A stretch of DNA of 64,000 bases from Paenibacillus sp. FSL R7-0345 (GCF_038595055.1 NZ_CP152002.1:5066501-5130500); one strand, 5' to 3'. Numbered from the stretch's first letter, positions 1 through 7,823 are shown. A program made the numbers and translations. Notes: a model not told the origin generated them from the sequence alone.

Positions 1-340
1 CTTCTGTTCCTTGCGCCTTCGCCGGATCATCGAATCCCCAGTGCTCACGTTTCACCTGAGGCGGGGTAACCGGGCATTTATCTGCCGCATCCCCACACAA
101 GGTAATGACGAGATCGGAGCTATTCAGCAGCTGCGGATCAATAATATCTGATGTTTGATTTGAGATATCAATTCCTGCTTCACTCATTGCCTTAACCGCT
201 TTCGGATTCAGACCGTGAGCTTCTATGCCTGCGCTGTATACATTCCATTCATCACCTAAATATTTCTTGGCCCAGCCTTCAGCCATCTGGCTTCGGCAGG
301 AGTTTCCTGTACACAAAAAGTATATGGTTTTCTTATCCAT
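1..340 (-). CDS. arsC: Arsenate reductase, thioredoxin-coupled (partial, 3' end outside window)
   Basis: Reduces arsenate to arsenite in the cytoplasm for export by the neighbouring ArsB. The visible 113 residues start at ATG 340, with an AAGGAG ribosome site just upstream. They contain the low-molecular-weight phosphatase P-loop CTGNSCRS with catalytic Cys10, and the redox pair Cys82 and Cys89, the same spacing as in the well-studied Staphylococcus aureus pI258 enzyme. That places it in the thioredoxin-dependent class rather than the glutaredoxin class. It lies 21 bp after arsB and is the third gene of arsR-arsB-arsC. The C-terminal end is cut off by the window edge. Confidence 0.95.
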   Translation of the reverse strand, partial: MDKKTIYFLCTGNSCRSQMAEGWAKKYLGDEWNVYSAGIEAHGLNPKAVKAMSEAGIDISNQTSDIIDPQLLNSSDLVITLCGDAADKCPVTPPQVKREHWGFDDPAKAQGTE

Positions 341-361
341 GAGTCGCAATCTCCTTTTTAG

Positions 362-1651
362 TTAAAATAGGGTTAATGTCATATATAAACCAAGCAGTGT
401 AATGAACAGCGTAGGGATCGTCAGGATGATACCTGTTTTGAAATACGTTCCCCAGGATATCTTTACACCCTTAGTGGAAAGCACATGCAGCCACAGTAAG
501 GTAGCCAAGGAACCAATCGGTGTTATCTTCGGTCCTAAGTCAGAGCCAATAACATTCGCATAAATCAAGGCTTCCTTGATCGCTCCCGAGGTGTGTGTAG
601 CATCAATGGCCAGTGCATCAATCATTACGGTAGGCATGTTATTCATTATGGACGAGATCACTGCGGCAATAAAGCCCATCCCCATCGTTGCTGCGAACAG
701 CCCTTGATCCGCAACGCCCTGGATGGCATCTGCTAATACATTCGTAAGCCCGGCGTTTCTCAGACCATATACGACAACATACATGCCGATGGAAAAGAAA
801 ACAATGGCCCAAGGTGCCCCCTTCACCACTTCCATTGTCGGAACAGCAGGACTTTTCCTTGCCATGAGCAGGAAAAAGATTGCGATGATACCGGCAACAA
901 CGGATACCGGAATGCTCAGGAACTCACTGACAAAGTATCCTGCCAGCAGAACCGCAAGTACAAACCAGGATAGCTTGAACATCTGCTTGTCTTTAATAGC
1001 TTCTTCAGGTTTCTTCAGCTGGGAGCTATCAAAGTTCCTTGGAATACTTTTACGGAAGAAGAAATAGAGCACGAGAATACTTGCCCCTAAGGAAAATAAG
1101 GTAGGCATTAACATTCGTCCGGCGTATTCCATAAAGGTAAGTCCGAAAAAGTCAGCCGATACAATGTTCACCAGATTGCTTACAACCAGCGGCAAAGACG
1201 TCGTATCTGCGATAAACCCGCTGGCAATGATGAATGGAAAAACCCTTTTCTCATCAAAATTCAGCGCACGGACCATAGCCAGCACAATCGGTGTTAGAAT
1301 GAGTGCTGCTCCGTCGTTAGCGAAAAATGCCGCTACTATCGCGCCAAGAATGATGACATAGATAAACATCCGGGTTCCATTTCCGCCGGCAGCCTTGGCC
1401 ATATGTAAAGCAGCCCATTCAAAAAAGCCGATTTTATCAAGGATCAGCGAGATCAGGATAATTGCAACGAAAGCCAGTGTGGCATTCCATACAATCAGCG
1501 TAACATCCAGAACATCATTCAAGCTGACTACACCGGCAAGTAAGGCGAGTACCGCTCCGCCGCAGGCAGACCATCCAATGGACAGATTTTTCGGCTGCCA
1601 AATGACAAAAATCAATGTGACTATAAAGATAAAACTTGCCATAACCACCAA
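362..1651 (-). CDS. arsB: Arsenite efflux pump ArsB
   Basis: Integral membrane arsenite/antimonite exporter of 429 residues, the usual ArsB length. It is hydrophobic throughout, with about 12 membrane segments. ArsB-family features include the FFANDGAALILTPI segment near residues 108-121 and a matching region in the second half (IMNNMPTVMIDALAI). This separates it from ACR3-type pumps, which are shorter and lack these motifs. Start chosen at 1651; an AGGAGG ribosome site precedes it. It sits between arsR (117 bp upstream) and arsC (21 bp downstream) on the same strand. It probably works as a secondary carrier, because no arsA ATPase is present. Confidence 0.95.
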   Translation of the reverse strand: MVVMASFIFIVTLIFVIWQPKNLSIGWSACGGAVLALLAGVVSLNDVLDVTLIVWNATLAFVAIILISLILDKIGFFEWAALHMAKAAGGNGTRMFIYVIILGAIVAAFFANDGAALILTPIVLAMVRALNFDEKRVFPFIIASGFIADTTSLPLVVSNLVNIVSADFFGLTFMEYAGRMLMPTLFSLGASILVLYFFFRKSIPRNFDSSQLKKPEEAIKDKQMFKLSWFVLAVLLAGYFVSEFLSIPVSVVAGIIAIFFLLMARKSPAVPTMEVVKGAPWAIVFFSIGMYVVVYGLRNAGLTNVLADAIQGVADQGLFAATMGMGFIAAVISSIMNNMPTVMIDALAIDATHTSGAIKEALIYANVIGSDLGPKITPIGSLATLLWLHVLSTKGVKISWGTYFKTGIILTIPTLFITLLGLYMTLTLF

Positions 1652-1768
1652 ATGAATTCCTCCTGTTTATGTCTAACTCCTACACCATAGAGCATTCCCT
1701 CCATAGAGTTAAGTTTAATCTCAGGCATCATTATATAATTATATGCTTATACATTCAACGGCAAAATG

Positions 1769-2095
1769 TTATTCGCAGCAAGCAGCCTTAGACGGCTTAT
1801 TCAATTGCGATAAAACGGTATTAGCATCAGGCGTAAGATTTAAAATCGCCTTAACATGGGGCTTATCTTCAATGTTTAAAGAATAATACACCCACTGCCC
1901 CCTCTTCTGTTCCTTTACCAATCCACTGCTTTTTAATTTGCGCAGATGCTGACTAACGGCCGGCTGAGAAATATCAAAAAGATCCACGAATTCACATACA
2001 CAACACTCCCGATCTTTTAGAAGTGTAAGAATCGTTAGACGTGTCTTATCCCCAAGGAGCTTCAAATCTTCTGCAAGATCATTTAATATGTCCAA
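1769..2095 (-). CDS. arsR: Arsenic-responsive repressor ArsR
   Basis: Winged-helix ArsR/SmtB repressor of 108 residues that leaves DNA when arsenite binds. The metal-binding box reads ECCVCEF (Cys31, Cys32, Cys34), close to the classical ELCVCDL motif in the DNA-binding helix region. It is followed by the recognition helix SQPAVSQHLRKL. Two further cysteines (106, 107) lie at the C-terminus. The start is TTG at 2095, with GGAGAT upstream. It heads the leftward arsRBC operon and is divergent from the MarR gene. A TTGAT/ATCAA dyad (2146-2163) just upstream is a plausible own operator. Confidence 0.95.
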   Translation of the reverse strand: MDILNDLAEDLKLLGDKTRLTILTLLKDRECCVCEFVDLFDISQPAVSQHLRKLKSSGLVKEQKRGQWVYYSLNIEDKPHVKAILNLTPDANTVLSQLNKPSKAACCE

Positions 2096-2145
2096 TTTTA
2101 AATCTCCTCTCTCCGCATATAAGACGACACTTATATTCTAAGGCC

Positions 2146-2163
2146 TTGATGATCAATTATCAA
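2146..2163. promoter_or_regulatory. Candidate ArsR operator (TTGAT-N8-ATCAA)
   Basis: A perfect 5-bp inverted repeat with an 8-bp spacer lies in the 134-bp divergent region between arsR and the MarR gene, about 50 bp upstream of the arsR start. The size and symmetry suit an ArsR dimer. Assignment to ArsR is inference from position. Confidence 0.45.
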
Positions 2164-2180
2164 CCGAGTAAATTAAATAC

Positions 2181-2209
2181 TTGCACTTTGCAATTATTTA
2201 CGATATAAC
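2181..2209 (+). promoter_or_regulatory. Promoter and operator of the MarR gene (TTGCA-N3-TGCAA over the -35 box)
   Basis: A -35 TTGCAC (2181-2186) and a -10 TATAAC (2204-2209) are separated by 17 bp. The perfect inverted repeat TTGCA-CTT-TGCAA (2181-2193) covers the -35 box. The same dyad recurs in front of arsM (2697-2709), so it is probably the binding site of the MarR protein encoded between them. Confidence 0.6.
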
Positions 2210-2229
2210 TGGTGCAAGAGGTGAACACA

Positions 2230-2679
2230 ATGGAAACCCCACGGGAACTATTCCAAATCATGACCCGGCGTTTAGGACTACTCAATAAGGACTGCTGCAG
2301 TGTAGGAGGGTGTAATCTTTCCGCGGCCCAAAGCCACCTGCTATATGAGATAGACCGGAGCCATAATCCTTCCATGCAGCAAGTCGCCGAAACACTCGGC
2401 ACTGATATTACAACCTTCAGCAGACAAGTCCAGTCTTTGGTGAAAATGAATTTGGTTAAAAAGACACCCGATCCCGCCGACCGGAGAATTTATAACCTGT
2501 CTCTTACTCCTGAAGGAAAAATGGTGGCCACAACGATTGATCAACAAATGAATGAATACCTAAATGAAACTTTCTCGCACATGAGTGAGTTTGAAGTAGA
2601 AACATTACTGCGGTCCATTAAGCTTTTCAATGAGGCCATGGGGAAATCCAGCAATTGCTGCGCACCTGTAAAAGGGTGA
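2230..2679 (+). CDS. MarR-family regulator with cysteine motifs, linked to arsM
   Basis: 149-residue winged-helix regulator. The MarR core (SMQQVAETLGTDITTFSRQVQSL, then a wing ending DPADRRIYNLSLTPEG) is clear. The N-terminal part carries Cys22, Cys23 and Cys28 (CCSVGGC), and the C-terminal tail has another Cys pair (NCCAP). This makes a thiol-based arsenite or oxidant sensor likely, though that is inference. The ATG at 2230 is preferred to the upstream GTG at 2212 because AGAGGTG lies at the right distance. It is followed by arsM with about 57 bp between, where the same TTGCA-N3-TGCAA dyad recurs, suggesting autoregulation and control of arsM. Confidence 0.85.
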   Translation: METPRELFQIMTRRLGLLNKDCCSVGGCNLSAAQSHLLYEIDRSHNPSMQQVAETLGTDITTFSRQVQSLVKMNLVKKTPDPADRRIYNLSLTPEGKMVATTIDQQMNEYLNETFSHMSEFEVETLLRSIKLFNEAMGKSSNCCAPVKG

Positions 2680-2696
2680 TTTCTCTCGTGTTATAC

Positions 2697-2709
2697 TTGC
2701 ATGTTGCAA
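2697..2709. promoter_or_regulatory. Second TTGCA-N3-TGCAA operator, upstream of arsM
   Basis: Perfect 5-bp inverted repeat with a 3-bp spacer, overlapping a likely -10 box TATACT (2692-2697), 28 bp upstream of the arsM ATG. Flanking bases (ATAC before, an AT-rich run after) also match the copy at 2181-2193. Confidence 0.55.
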
Positions 2710-2736
2710 ATAATTTTAACTAAGGAGTGTATAAGT

Positions 2737-3519
2737 ATGACCAAACTTACTAATGATCAGATCCGGCAAAATGTACGGGGGCGTTACCAAAAAGTTGCTG
2801 TAAGAAAGAGCGAAGCTTCCTCTTCCTGCTGTGACTCCCCTGCTGATTTCGAGGCCATATCCGCCAAACTGGGCTATTCCAGTAGTGATCTCTCTGCAGT
2901 TCCTGAGGGTGCAAATTTAGGCCTTGGTTGCGGTAATCCCCAGGCTATTGCTGAACTGAAGGCGGGTGAATCTGTCCTGGATCTCGGGAGTGGCGGCGGA
3001 TTCGATTGCTTCCTGGCTTCCCGGCAGGTAGGTGAGCAAGGCCATGTTATAGGTGTGGATATGACGCCTGAGATGATCAGCCGCGCAAGGGAAAATGCCA
3101 TAAAGGGTAAGTTTAATAACACCGAATTCAGATTGGGTGAAATTGAACATCTTCCTGTCGGCGACAACTCGGTGAATGTCATTATCTCCAACTGCGTAAT
3201 TAACCTTTCACCGGATAAACAGCAAGTATTCCATGAAGCCTACCGTGTCCTTCAGCCGGGCGGTCGTCTGGCCATCTCCGACATCGTAACTACAGCTGAA
3301 CTTCCTCCTGAGATCAAAAATGATTTGGACGAATTATATTCCGGTTGTATCTCCGGAGCGTCTTCCATCGCTGATGTAGAGCAGATGCTTCACGAAAGCG
3401 GCTTTTCGGAGATCAGCATTGAGCCAAAAGACGATTCCAGAACATTCATTAAAGACTGGGTTCCCGGTGCGAACGTTGACCAATACATCGTTTCTGCTGT
3501 AATTAAAGCGAGAAAGTAA
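2737..3519 (+). CDS. arsM: Arsenite S-adenosylmethionine methyltransferase
   Basis: 260-residue cytoplasmic enzyme that methylates arsenite to mono-, di- and trimethyl arsenicals. The SAM-binding motif VLDLGSGGGFDCFLA lies near residues 80-94, with the acidic VIGVDMTPEM strand after it. Cysteines typical of ArsM are present at Cys65 (GLGCGNP), Cys153 (SNCVINL) and Cys204 (SGCISGA), plus an N-terminal Cys31-Cys32 pair. Start ATG 2737 follows AAGGAGTG; an upstream in-frame ATG at 2701 lies inside the operator and is unlikely. The next gene (ArsN1-like) begins 17 bp after the stop, so the two are probably cotranscribed. Confidence 0.95.
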   Translation: MTKLTNDQIRQNVRGRYQKVAVRKSEASSSCCDSPADFEAISAKLGYSSSDLSAVPEGANLGLGCGNPQAIAELKAGESVLDLGSGGGFDCFLASRQVGEQGHVIGVDMTPEMISRARENAIKGKFNNTEFRLGEIEHLPVGDNSVNVIISNCVINLSPDKQQVFHEAYRVLQPGGRLAISDIVTTAELPPEIKNDLDELYSGCISGASSIADVEQMLHESGFSEISIEPKDDSRTFIKDWVPGANVDQYIVSAVIKARK

Positions 3520-3536
3520 TCTAAGGGGATGTTCAT

Positions 3537-4034
3537 ATGATCAGTACATTAACTGTTCGTCAGGCCACACCAGCAGATATTGGAAGTATCCTGCGTATTT
3601 ACAATCAGGGGATCGAGGACCGGATCGCTACACTTGAAACAGAGACTAAAGATTACTCCTATATGGAAGCATGGTTCAACGATCACCAAGGCCGCTTTAG
3701 CGTTTGGGCTGCTGAACGAGAAGGTGAAGTCATTGGCTGGGTCTCACTGAACCCATATTCTCATCGTTGCGCCTATAACGGAGTCGCTGACCTATCCGTT
3801 TACATTGACCGCAGCTTTCGCGGACAGGGTGTGGGCAGCTCTCTACTGGAGTCCTTACACAAGATCGCAAAAGAAAACAGCTTTTATAAAATGGTTCTCT
3901 TTACCTTCCCGTTTAATGAGAGTGGTCAAGGGCTGTACCGGAAGATGGGTTACCGGCAGGTTGGTGTATTTGAGAAGCAGGGGATTATGGATGGAGCGTT
4001 TATTGATGTGATGATTATGGAGAAACTGCTTTAA
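3537..4034 (+). CDS. GNAT N-acetyltransferase, ArsN1/phosphinothricin-acetyltransferase-like
   Basis: 165-residue GNAT enzyme. The N-terminal VRQATPADIGSILRIYNQGI and the acetyl-CoA loop RGQGVGSSLLESL (about residues 97-109) are typical of the phosphinothricin acetyltransferase subgroup. Members next to arsM are known as ArsN1 and acetylate the amino group of the organoarsenical antibiotic arsinothricin. An AAGGGG ribosome site precedes ATG 3537. Its position directly after arsM on the same strand supports the ArsN1 reading. Substrate specificity (arsinothricin versus phosphinothricin or methionine sulfoximine) cannot be read from sequence alone. Confidence 0.8.
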   Translation: MISTLTVRQATPADIGSILRIYNQGIEDRIATLETETKDYSYMEAWFNDHQGRFSVWAAEREGEVIGWVSLNPYSHRCAYNGVADLSVYIDRSFRGQGVGSSLLESLHKIAKENSFYKMVLFTFPFNESGQGLYRKMGYRQVGVFEKQGIMDGAFIDVMIMEKLL

Positions 4035-4073
4035 TGGAAATTAAAGGAGATTTCTTTTGTAATTAAACAAATT

Positions 4074-4111
4074 GCTCCCGTCAGAGAAAAAACACATTCA
4101 CTGTCGGGAGC
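4074..4111 (+). terminator. Hairpin after the arsM operon
   Basis: Inverted repeat GCTCCCGTCAG with CTGTCGGGAGC around a 16-nt AT-rich loop, 40 bp after the acetyltransferase stop. The following bases are only moderately T-rich, so it may be a weak terminator. Confidence 0.45.
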
Positions 4112-4154
4112 TTGTGTCATTAGAGGGTATGCGTGTCTAACATAATATATTGAG

Positions 4155-4340
4155 CTATCCTGCCCGTTAACGTAACGAGAGTCAGCCGGCCCTCAAGCCC
4201 AGCTGACTCTGTCTGTACTGAGCTATACTATTCCTTTAGTTGAATAAGCATGCTTTAATTTATTGCACAATATCTTCGTACTGTGCAACAATCACTATGA
4301 CTCTTAATGAAAAAACCTTTTAAGCTAGCGGGCAGGATAG
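4155..4340. repeat. 186-bp inverted-repeat-bounded element (MITE-like), member of a local palindrome family
   Basis: The ends CTATCCTGCCCG (4155-4166) and CGGGCAGGATAG (4329-4340) are perfect 12-bp inverted repeats, extendable to about 17 bp with two mismatches. Inside are the sequence CCCGTTAACGTAACGA, a hairpin with 9-bp arms AGAGTCAGC/GCTGACTCT (4178-4210), and a second dyad TTGCACA/TGTGCAA (4263-4287). A stretch of about 50 bp beginning at 4240 recurs at 53211-53266. No gene is visible in 4035-4396 apart from this element. Confidence 0.65.
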
Positions 4341-4396
4341 TATGGTAACCACCTTGAAATAATTAGCGAGGTTAATTTAAGAAAAGGGCTGAGTAG

Positions 4397-4792
4397 ATGC
4401 TAAATGGAAAAATCTTAGGAATCGCATATAATGTAATTCCAGTAAAAGATGTAAAAAAATCTGCAGAATGGTTTGTCAGTCATTTTGGTTTTAACATCAG
4501 AAACGATAGGGGAAATTATTTAAGCTTATTTAGGGGCAATCGTCCAATAATTGATTTAATTGAATCTGATAATGAAACAAGAGCAGTTTTTGAAGTAAAT
4601 GGACGGCAAAGGTGGATTGTAACATTTTTTACAGATGATATTAGCTCATTACACATGAGGCTAACATCTGAGGGAGTTACGACCAGGCCAATTAGCAATG
4701 AAGGCATTTACGGCAAGTTTTTTGTTTTTGAAGACCTTGATGGAAATTTATTTGATGTATGGGAGCATAATGACTGTGAATTACTCTTTTGA
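4397..4792 (+). CDS. VOC (glyoxalase/bleomycin-resistance-fold) protein, function unknown
   Basis: 131-residue vicinal oxygen chelate protein, one complete module. It opens with a beta-alpha strand ending VIPVKDVKKSAEWFVSHFGF and closes with FFVFEDLDGNLFDVWEH, the usual end of the second half with the metal-ligand glutamate/aspartate region. Specific substrate cannot be told. The gene is clearly more AT-rich than the ars and nos genes on either side and lies between two palindromic repeats (4155-4340 and 4949-4992). That suggests it was acquired as a cassette-like unit. Confidence 0.75.
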   Translation: MLNGKILGIAYNVIPVKDVKKSAEWFVSHFGFNIRNDRGNYLSLFRGNRPIIDLIESDNETRAVFEVNGRQRWIVTFFTDDISSLHMRLTSEGVTTRPISNEGIYGKFFVFEDLDGNLFDVWEHNDCELLF

Positions 4793-4948
4793 GGCAGCAA
4801 TCAACGGAATCATTTAGTTTAATAACATAGCGGCAGTCTATGAGCTGCCGCAATATGCTATGATCCTGACCTTCCTATTCCTCTCTTACTGCGCAATATG
4901 CGTCAAACGCGACATAACACCTTCAATAATCTTGTTCGACTAACCTAC

Positions 4949-4992
4949 CTGTTAGCATAACGAAGGTAGCCGGTCTTCAGGACCGGCTGCCT
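4949..4992. repeat. Palindromic repeat of the CCCGTTA-GTAACGA/hairpin family
   Basis: CCTGTTAGCATAACGA is followed by a 12-bp stem (AGGTAGCCGGTC with GACCGGCTGCCT, loop TTCAG). Same plan as the repeats at 4164-4210 and 13281-13325. It lies between the convergent VOC gene and the PepSY gene and could also end their transcripts. Apart from it, 4793-5031 shows nothing recognisable. Confidence 0.6.
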
Positions 4993-5031
4993 CGTTTTAT
5001 CATAAGCTAGTTTCCCCTAGCTAAATCAAGC

Positions 5032-6399
5032 CTACACATTGTTCTGTACCCCGCCGCCTCTTTTAATCATATACATGATGAGCTCAATGATAAGTATCAC
5101 GATAAGTGAAATCCCAAAGAGTGGCATAATGATGCCCAGCACGATCATGAAAATAAGGAAGCCGGCGGATACCCCGGAGAGTTTAGGGGGAGCTGAGAGT
5201 GAATTTTTCTTTTTGCGGCTCAGCCAGGTTTTGAATCCCCAGAAAATAACGAGCAAAAAGGCAAGACAAACGATCAGGTTTATTATTTTATTAGGCCAGC
5301 CAAAGAGATGCCCTTCATGCAACGGTATTCCCCAAGTGAACCATTTTGCCAGGATTCCGTAATCCTCATAATTAACCTTTGCTAACAGCTGACCATTATA
5401 CTGGTCGAAGTAGTTCGTAACCTCTTCATAGGGGCCTACATCTAAGCCAGTAATTCCGGTATTACTTCCTTTCGAGACCGTAAATACGCCCTCTTCACTA
5501 GAAGGATAGACGATAGAATACGGTTTGGTAATCTGGACCTCGTCGGCCTTACTCATTAAGTATTCAATAGATATCGTTTCGCTGTTATCGTACATATCCA
5601 TATCCGCCATGTTACTATGTCCTGTGTGCCCTGCATGATCGCCAGACGATACCGGTGAATCATTCTTGCGGGTTGCCCACGGGATTTCACTCATATCGGA
5701 AGTAGGAGGCTGCTGCTTCAAAATAGGGTTTCCGATAGAAGGGTTCTCCTGTGCTGCAGTGTAGATAAAATTCCCCATTACAGCTGACCATGGCAATCCG
5801 GTGAAGATGATGATTATTAATGGAACAGTAATAATTGTGCCGACCAACGCATGCCATTTCAGGCTTCGTTGCCGTTTTGTCGGATTTTGACGCCTCTTTA
5901 ACGCTCTTCCCTTAAATGTCATATAAATGCCGGAAAGCAAGAGGAAGATCGCCCAGCATGCAGCTAGCTCAACTAAATAATTTACTACAGTTCCGCCTAC
6001 AAACAAAGAGCTATGTACATTTCTCATTACATTTGAAAACGTATAGTTCGCATTTTGGCTGCCTACCAATTGATTGTTCTCGTCTAAAAAGACATATTTT
6101 TGATCCCCGTTAGGATCAGTCATCGTCAAGCGAGTATTATAAGGATTATCTAGAATGATTACCTTGGTCAGAGTAAAGTCCTTATACTCTTCTTTGGCCA
6201 ACTGAATTCCCTCATCAATGGTCAACGGTGCAGACTGCTGGCTGTTCCCAAAGAACAGATCTTTGTAGGCACTCTTTTCAACATCTGTGTAAAATAAGTA
6301 TCCGATTCCGCTCAACGTTAATGTAATCAGTAAAGGTGTAATAAATAGGGCACCATAAAAATGCCAGCGCCAAAATCGGTTATAAAAGGTTTTCGTCAT
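5032..6399 (-). CDS. PepSY-associated transmembrane protein, His/Met-rich extracytoplasmic segment
   Basis: 455-residue membrane protein of the PepSY-TM family (often annotated as iron-regulated membrane protein). The N-terminus has the usual FYNRFWRWHFYGALFITPLLITLTLSG helix region split by the PepSY domain. Further helices lie near residues 140-160, 190-215, 365-385 and 410-440. A loop near residues 255-275 reads DHAGHTGHSNMADMDMYD, a likely copper- or metal-binding stretch. The start was moved to ATG 6399, which follows GGGGGAGA; the longer GTG start at 6426 would swallow that site. It lies downstream of the nos-like operon but behind a terminator, so it is probably transcribed separately. 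Confidence 0.8.
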   Translation of the reverse strand: MTKTFYNRFWRWHFYGALFITPLLITLTLSGIGYLFYTDVEKSAYKDLFFGNSQQSAPLTIDEGIQLAKEEYKDFTLTKVIILDNPYNTRLTMTDPNGDQKYVFLDENNQLVGSQNANYTFSNVMRNVHSSLFVGGTVVNYLVELAACWAIFLLLSGIYMTFKGRALKRRQNPTKRQRSLKWHALVGTIITVPLIIIIFTGLPWSAVMGNFIYTAAQENPSIGNPILKQQPPTSDMSEIPWATRKNDSPVSSGDHAGHTGHSNMADMDMYDNSETISIEYLMSKADEVQITKPYSIVYPSSEEGVFTVSKGSNTGITGLDVGPYEEVTNYFDQYNGQLLAKVNYEDYGILAKWFTWGIPLHEGHLFGWPNKIINLIVCLAFLLVIFWGFKTWLSRKKKNSLSAPPKLSGVSAGFLIFMIVLGIIMPLFGISLIVILIIELIMYMIKRGGGVQNNV

Positions 6400-6534
6400 T
6401 GCTGTTCTCCCCCTTTTAAGCTTCACTCAGTATAAAATAGCTGCGTTGTACTCAACAGGCTCGATAGAGCTATAACGGTCCTAAATATATGTATAATTTG
6501 TGACGCGTGATAATCCTCATAGCAATTCGTATAA

Positions 6535-6566
6535 AAACAAAAAAAGATGGCTCTACCAGCCATCTT
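6535..6566 (-). terminator. Rho-independent terminator of the nos-like operon
   Basis: Perfect 9-bp stem AAGATGGCT/AGCCATCTT with a 5-nt loop, followed on the minus strand by a T-rich run. It lies 17 bp after the tlpA-like stop. Confidence 0.85.
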
Positions 6567-6582
6567 AGGTTTAAAAAAGGGA

Positions 6583-7107
6583 TCAGGATTCCCCGGCATC
6601 CTCTAGCCATTGCTGCAGCATGTTGAAATCCTGGATTTCGCCAAAAACAACCTTCTGTATCTCACCTTTGGTATTAATGATATAGGTAGAAGGAAGTGCC
6701 GTGACCCCATACAATGCAGATATTTTCCCTGTAGCATCAATCACCACGGGAAAAGAAAATTGCTGCTCTTCCATATATTCAGATACTGTACCTTTGGACT
6801 CACCCACATTAACGAACAAGGTTTCGATCTGCATATCCGATGATTTGTGGATTTCATTAAGCAGCGGCATTTCCTGCATACACGGCTTGCACCAGGTGGC
6901 CCAGAAGTTGAGCAAAACCACTTTCCCCTTATAATCAGCCAGGTTTACCTTTCCCCCGGTTAATGAAGTGGCTTCAAACGCAGGGGCAGGAGCACCTGTA
7001 GCAATTCTTTCAGCTGGAGCTTTGTTCGAATGTTGAAGGTATACCCATACGATAGCCGCCATTGCTGCAACAACAACCAGCCAGGTTGTGCTTTTGCGCA
7101 CTCTCAT
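6583..7107 (-). CDS. TlpA/ResA-like membrane-anchored thioredoxin
   Basis: 174-residue thiol-disulfide oxidoreductase with an N-terminal signal anchor (residues 7-24). The thioredoxin active site is WCKPC in FWATWCKPCMQEM near residues 70-82, and the cis-proline loop is ALPSTYII. Such proteins reduce disulfides of exported metalloproteins or of copper chaperones during metallation. Its ATG overlaps the end of nosF (ATGA type overlap), so it is translationally coupled to the nosDLYF-like genes. It may keep NosL cysteines or a target copper site reduced (inference). Confidence 0.85.
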   Translation of the reverse strand: MRVRKSTTWLVVVAAMAAIVWVYLQHSNKAPAERIATGAPAPAFEATSLTGGKVNLADYKGKVVLLNFWATWCKPCMQEMPLLNEIHKSSDMQIETLFVNVGESKGTVSEYMEEQQFSFPVVIDATGKISALYGVTALPSTYIINTKGEIQKVVFGEIQDFNMLQQWLEDAGES

Positions 7108-7823
7108 CGCAGCCCCAAGCTGTGGTTAAAGGCTTCATACAATGAACCATGCTTTGTCCGGAAGTCTTCCGTTCTACCTGATCCTACATTTCTTCCCTGG
7201 CTTAAGAATACGATCCGGTCAGCAACTTTATCGGCAATTTCCAATTGATGTGTAGAAAAAATAACAGTATGCCCCTCTTCCCTGATTCCTTGAAGCAGCT
7301 TTACAAATTCATTCATCCAAAACGGGTCAAGGCCGTTCGTCGGCTCATCCATAATCAGCAGCGGCGGTTTAGCAAGCAGTGCTTGAGCGAACAGGACACG
7401 CTGACGCATCCCTTTGGAAAAGGTATTCACCAGACTGTTGCGCTTATCCTTAAGCCCGACCAGAGCAAGCACTTCCTCTACCCGGTCTTTGCGTTTGGGA
7501 ATCTTCCTTAGAGCTGCCCAAAACGATAGTGTCTCTTCTGCCGACAAGCCATGATTAAACTGATAATCATCCGGCATATAGCCGATTTGCATCGAAAACT
7601 GCTTGCGTGACTTGCTCCAGTAAAGCCCGCTCACCGATACTTCACCTGTTGTCGGCTGAAGAATACCGGCAATCATCCGCAGAACGGTGCTTTTACCAGC
7701 CCCATTACCTCCGCATAGTGCAAGGATGCTGCCTTTAGGAATCTGAAAACTGATTTCTTCTACAAGCGTCTGCTTTTTAATAACCTTGGAGATTCCTTTC
7801 ACCTGAACTAACGGGTTATCCAC
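7104..7823 (-). CDS. nosF: ABC transporter ATPase, NosF-like
   Basis: 239-residue ATPase. The Walker A motif GGNGAGKST lies near residues 38-46, a modified signature FSKGMRQRV near 131-139, and the Walker B motif LLIMDEPTNGLD near 150-161, with the H-loop FSTHQLE after it. It partners the permease NosY encoded just upstream (8-bp gene overlap). In nitrous-oxide reducers NosDFY with NosL delivers copper or sulfur for the NosZ copper site; no nosZ is present here, so the actual client is unknown. Confidence 0.85.
   Translation of the reverse strand: MDNPLVQVKGISKVIKKQTLVEEISFQIPKGSILALCGGNGAGKSTVLRMIAGILQPTTGEVSVSGLYWSKSRKQFSMQIGYMPDDYQFNHGLSAEETLSFWAALRKIPKRKDRVEEVLALVGLKDKRNSLVNTFSKGMRQRVLFAQALLAKPPLLIMDEPTNGLDPFWMNEFVKLLQGIREEGHTVIFSTHQLEIADKVADRIVFLSQGRNVGSGRTEDFRTKHGSLYEAFNHSLGLR

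Noticed and set aside
4155..5000. Interpretation of the palindromes as integron attC sites
   Set aside because: The GTTA and TAAC words look attC-like, but the GTTRRRY/RYYYAAC ends and spacing do not fit and there is no integrase; kept only as an unnamed repeat family.
6440..6540. FNR box TGTGACGCGTGATAA upstream of the PepSY gene
   Set aside because: The right half does not fit TCACA at the N6 spacing or ATCAA at N4.
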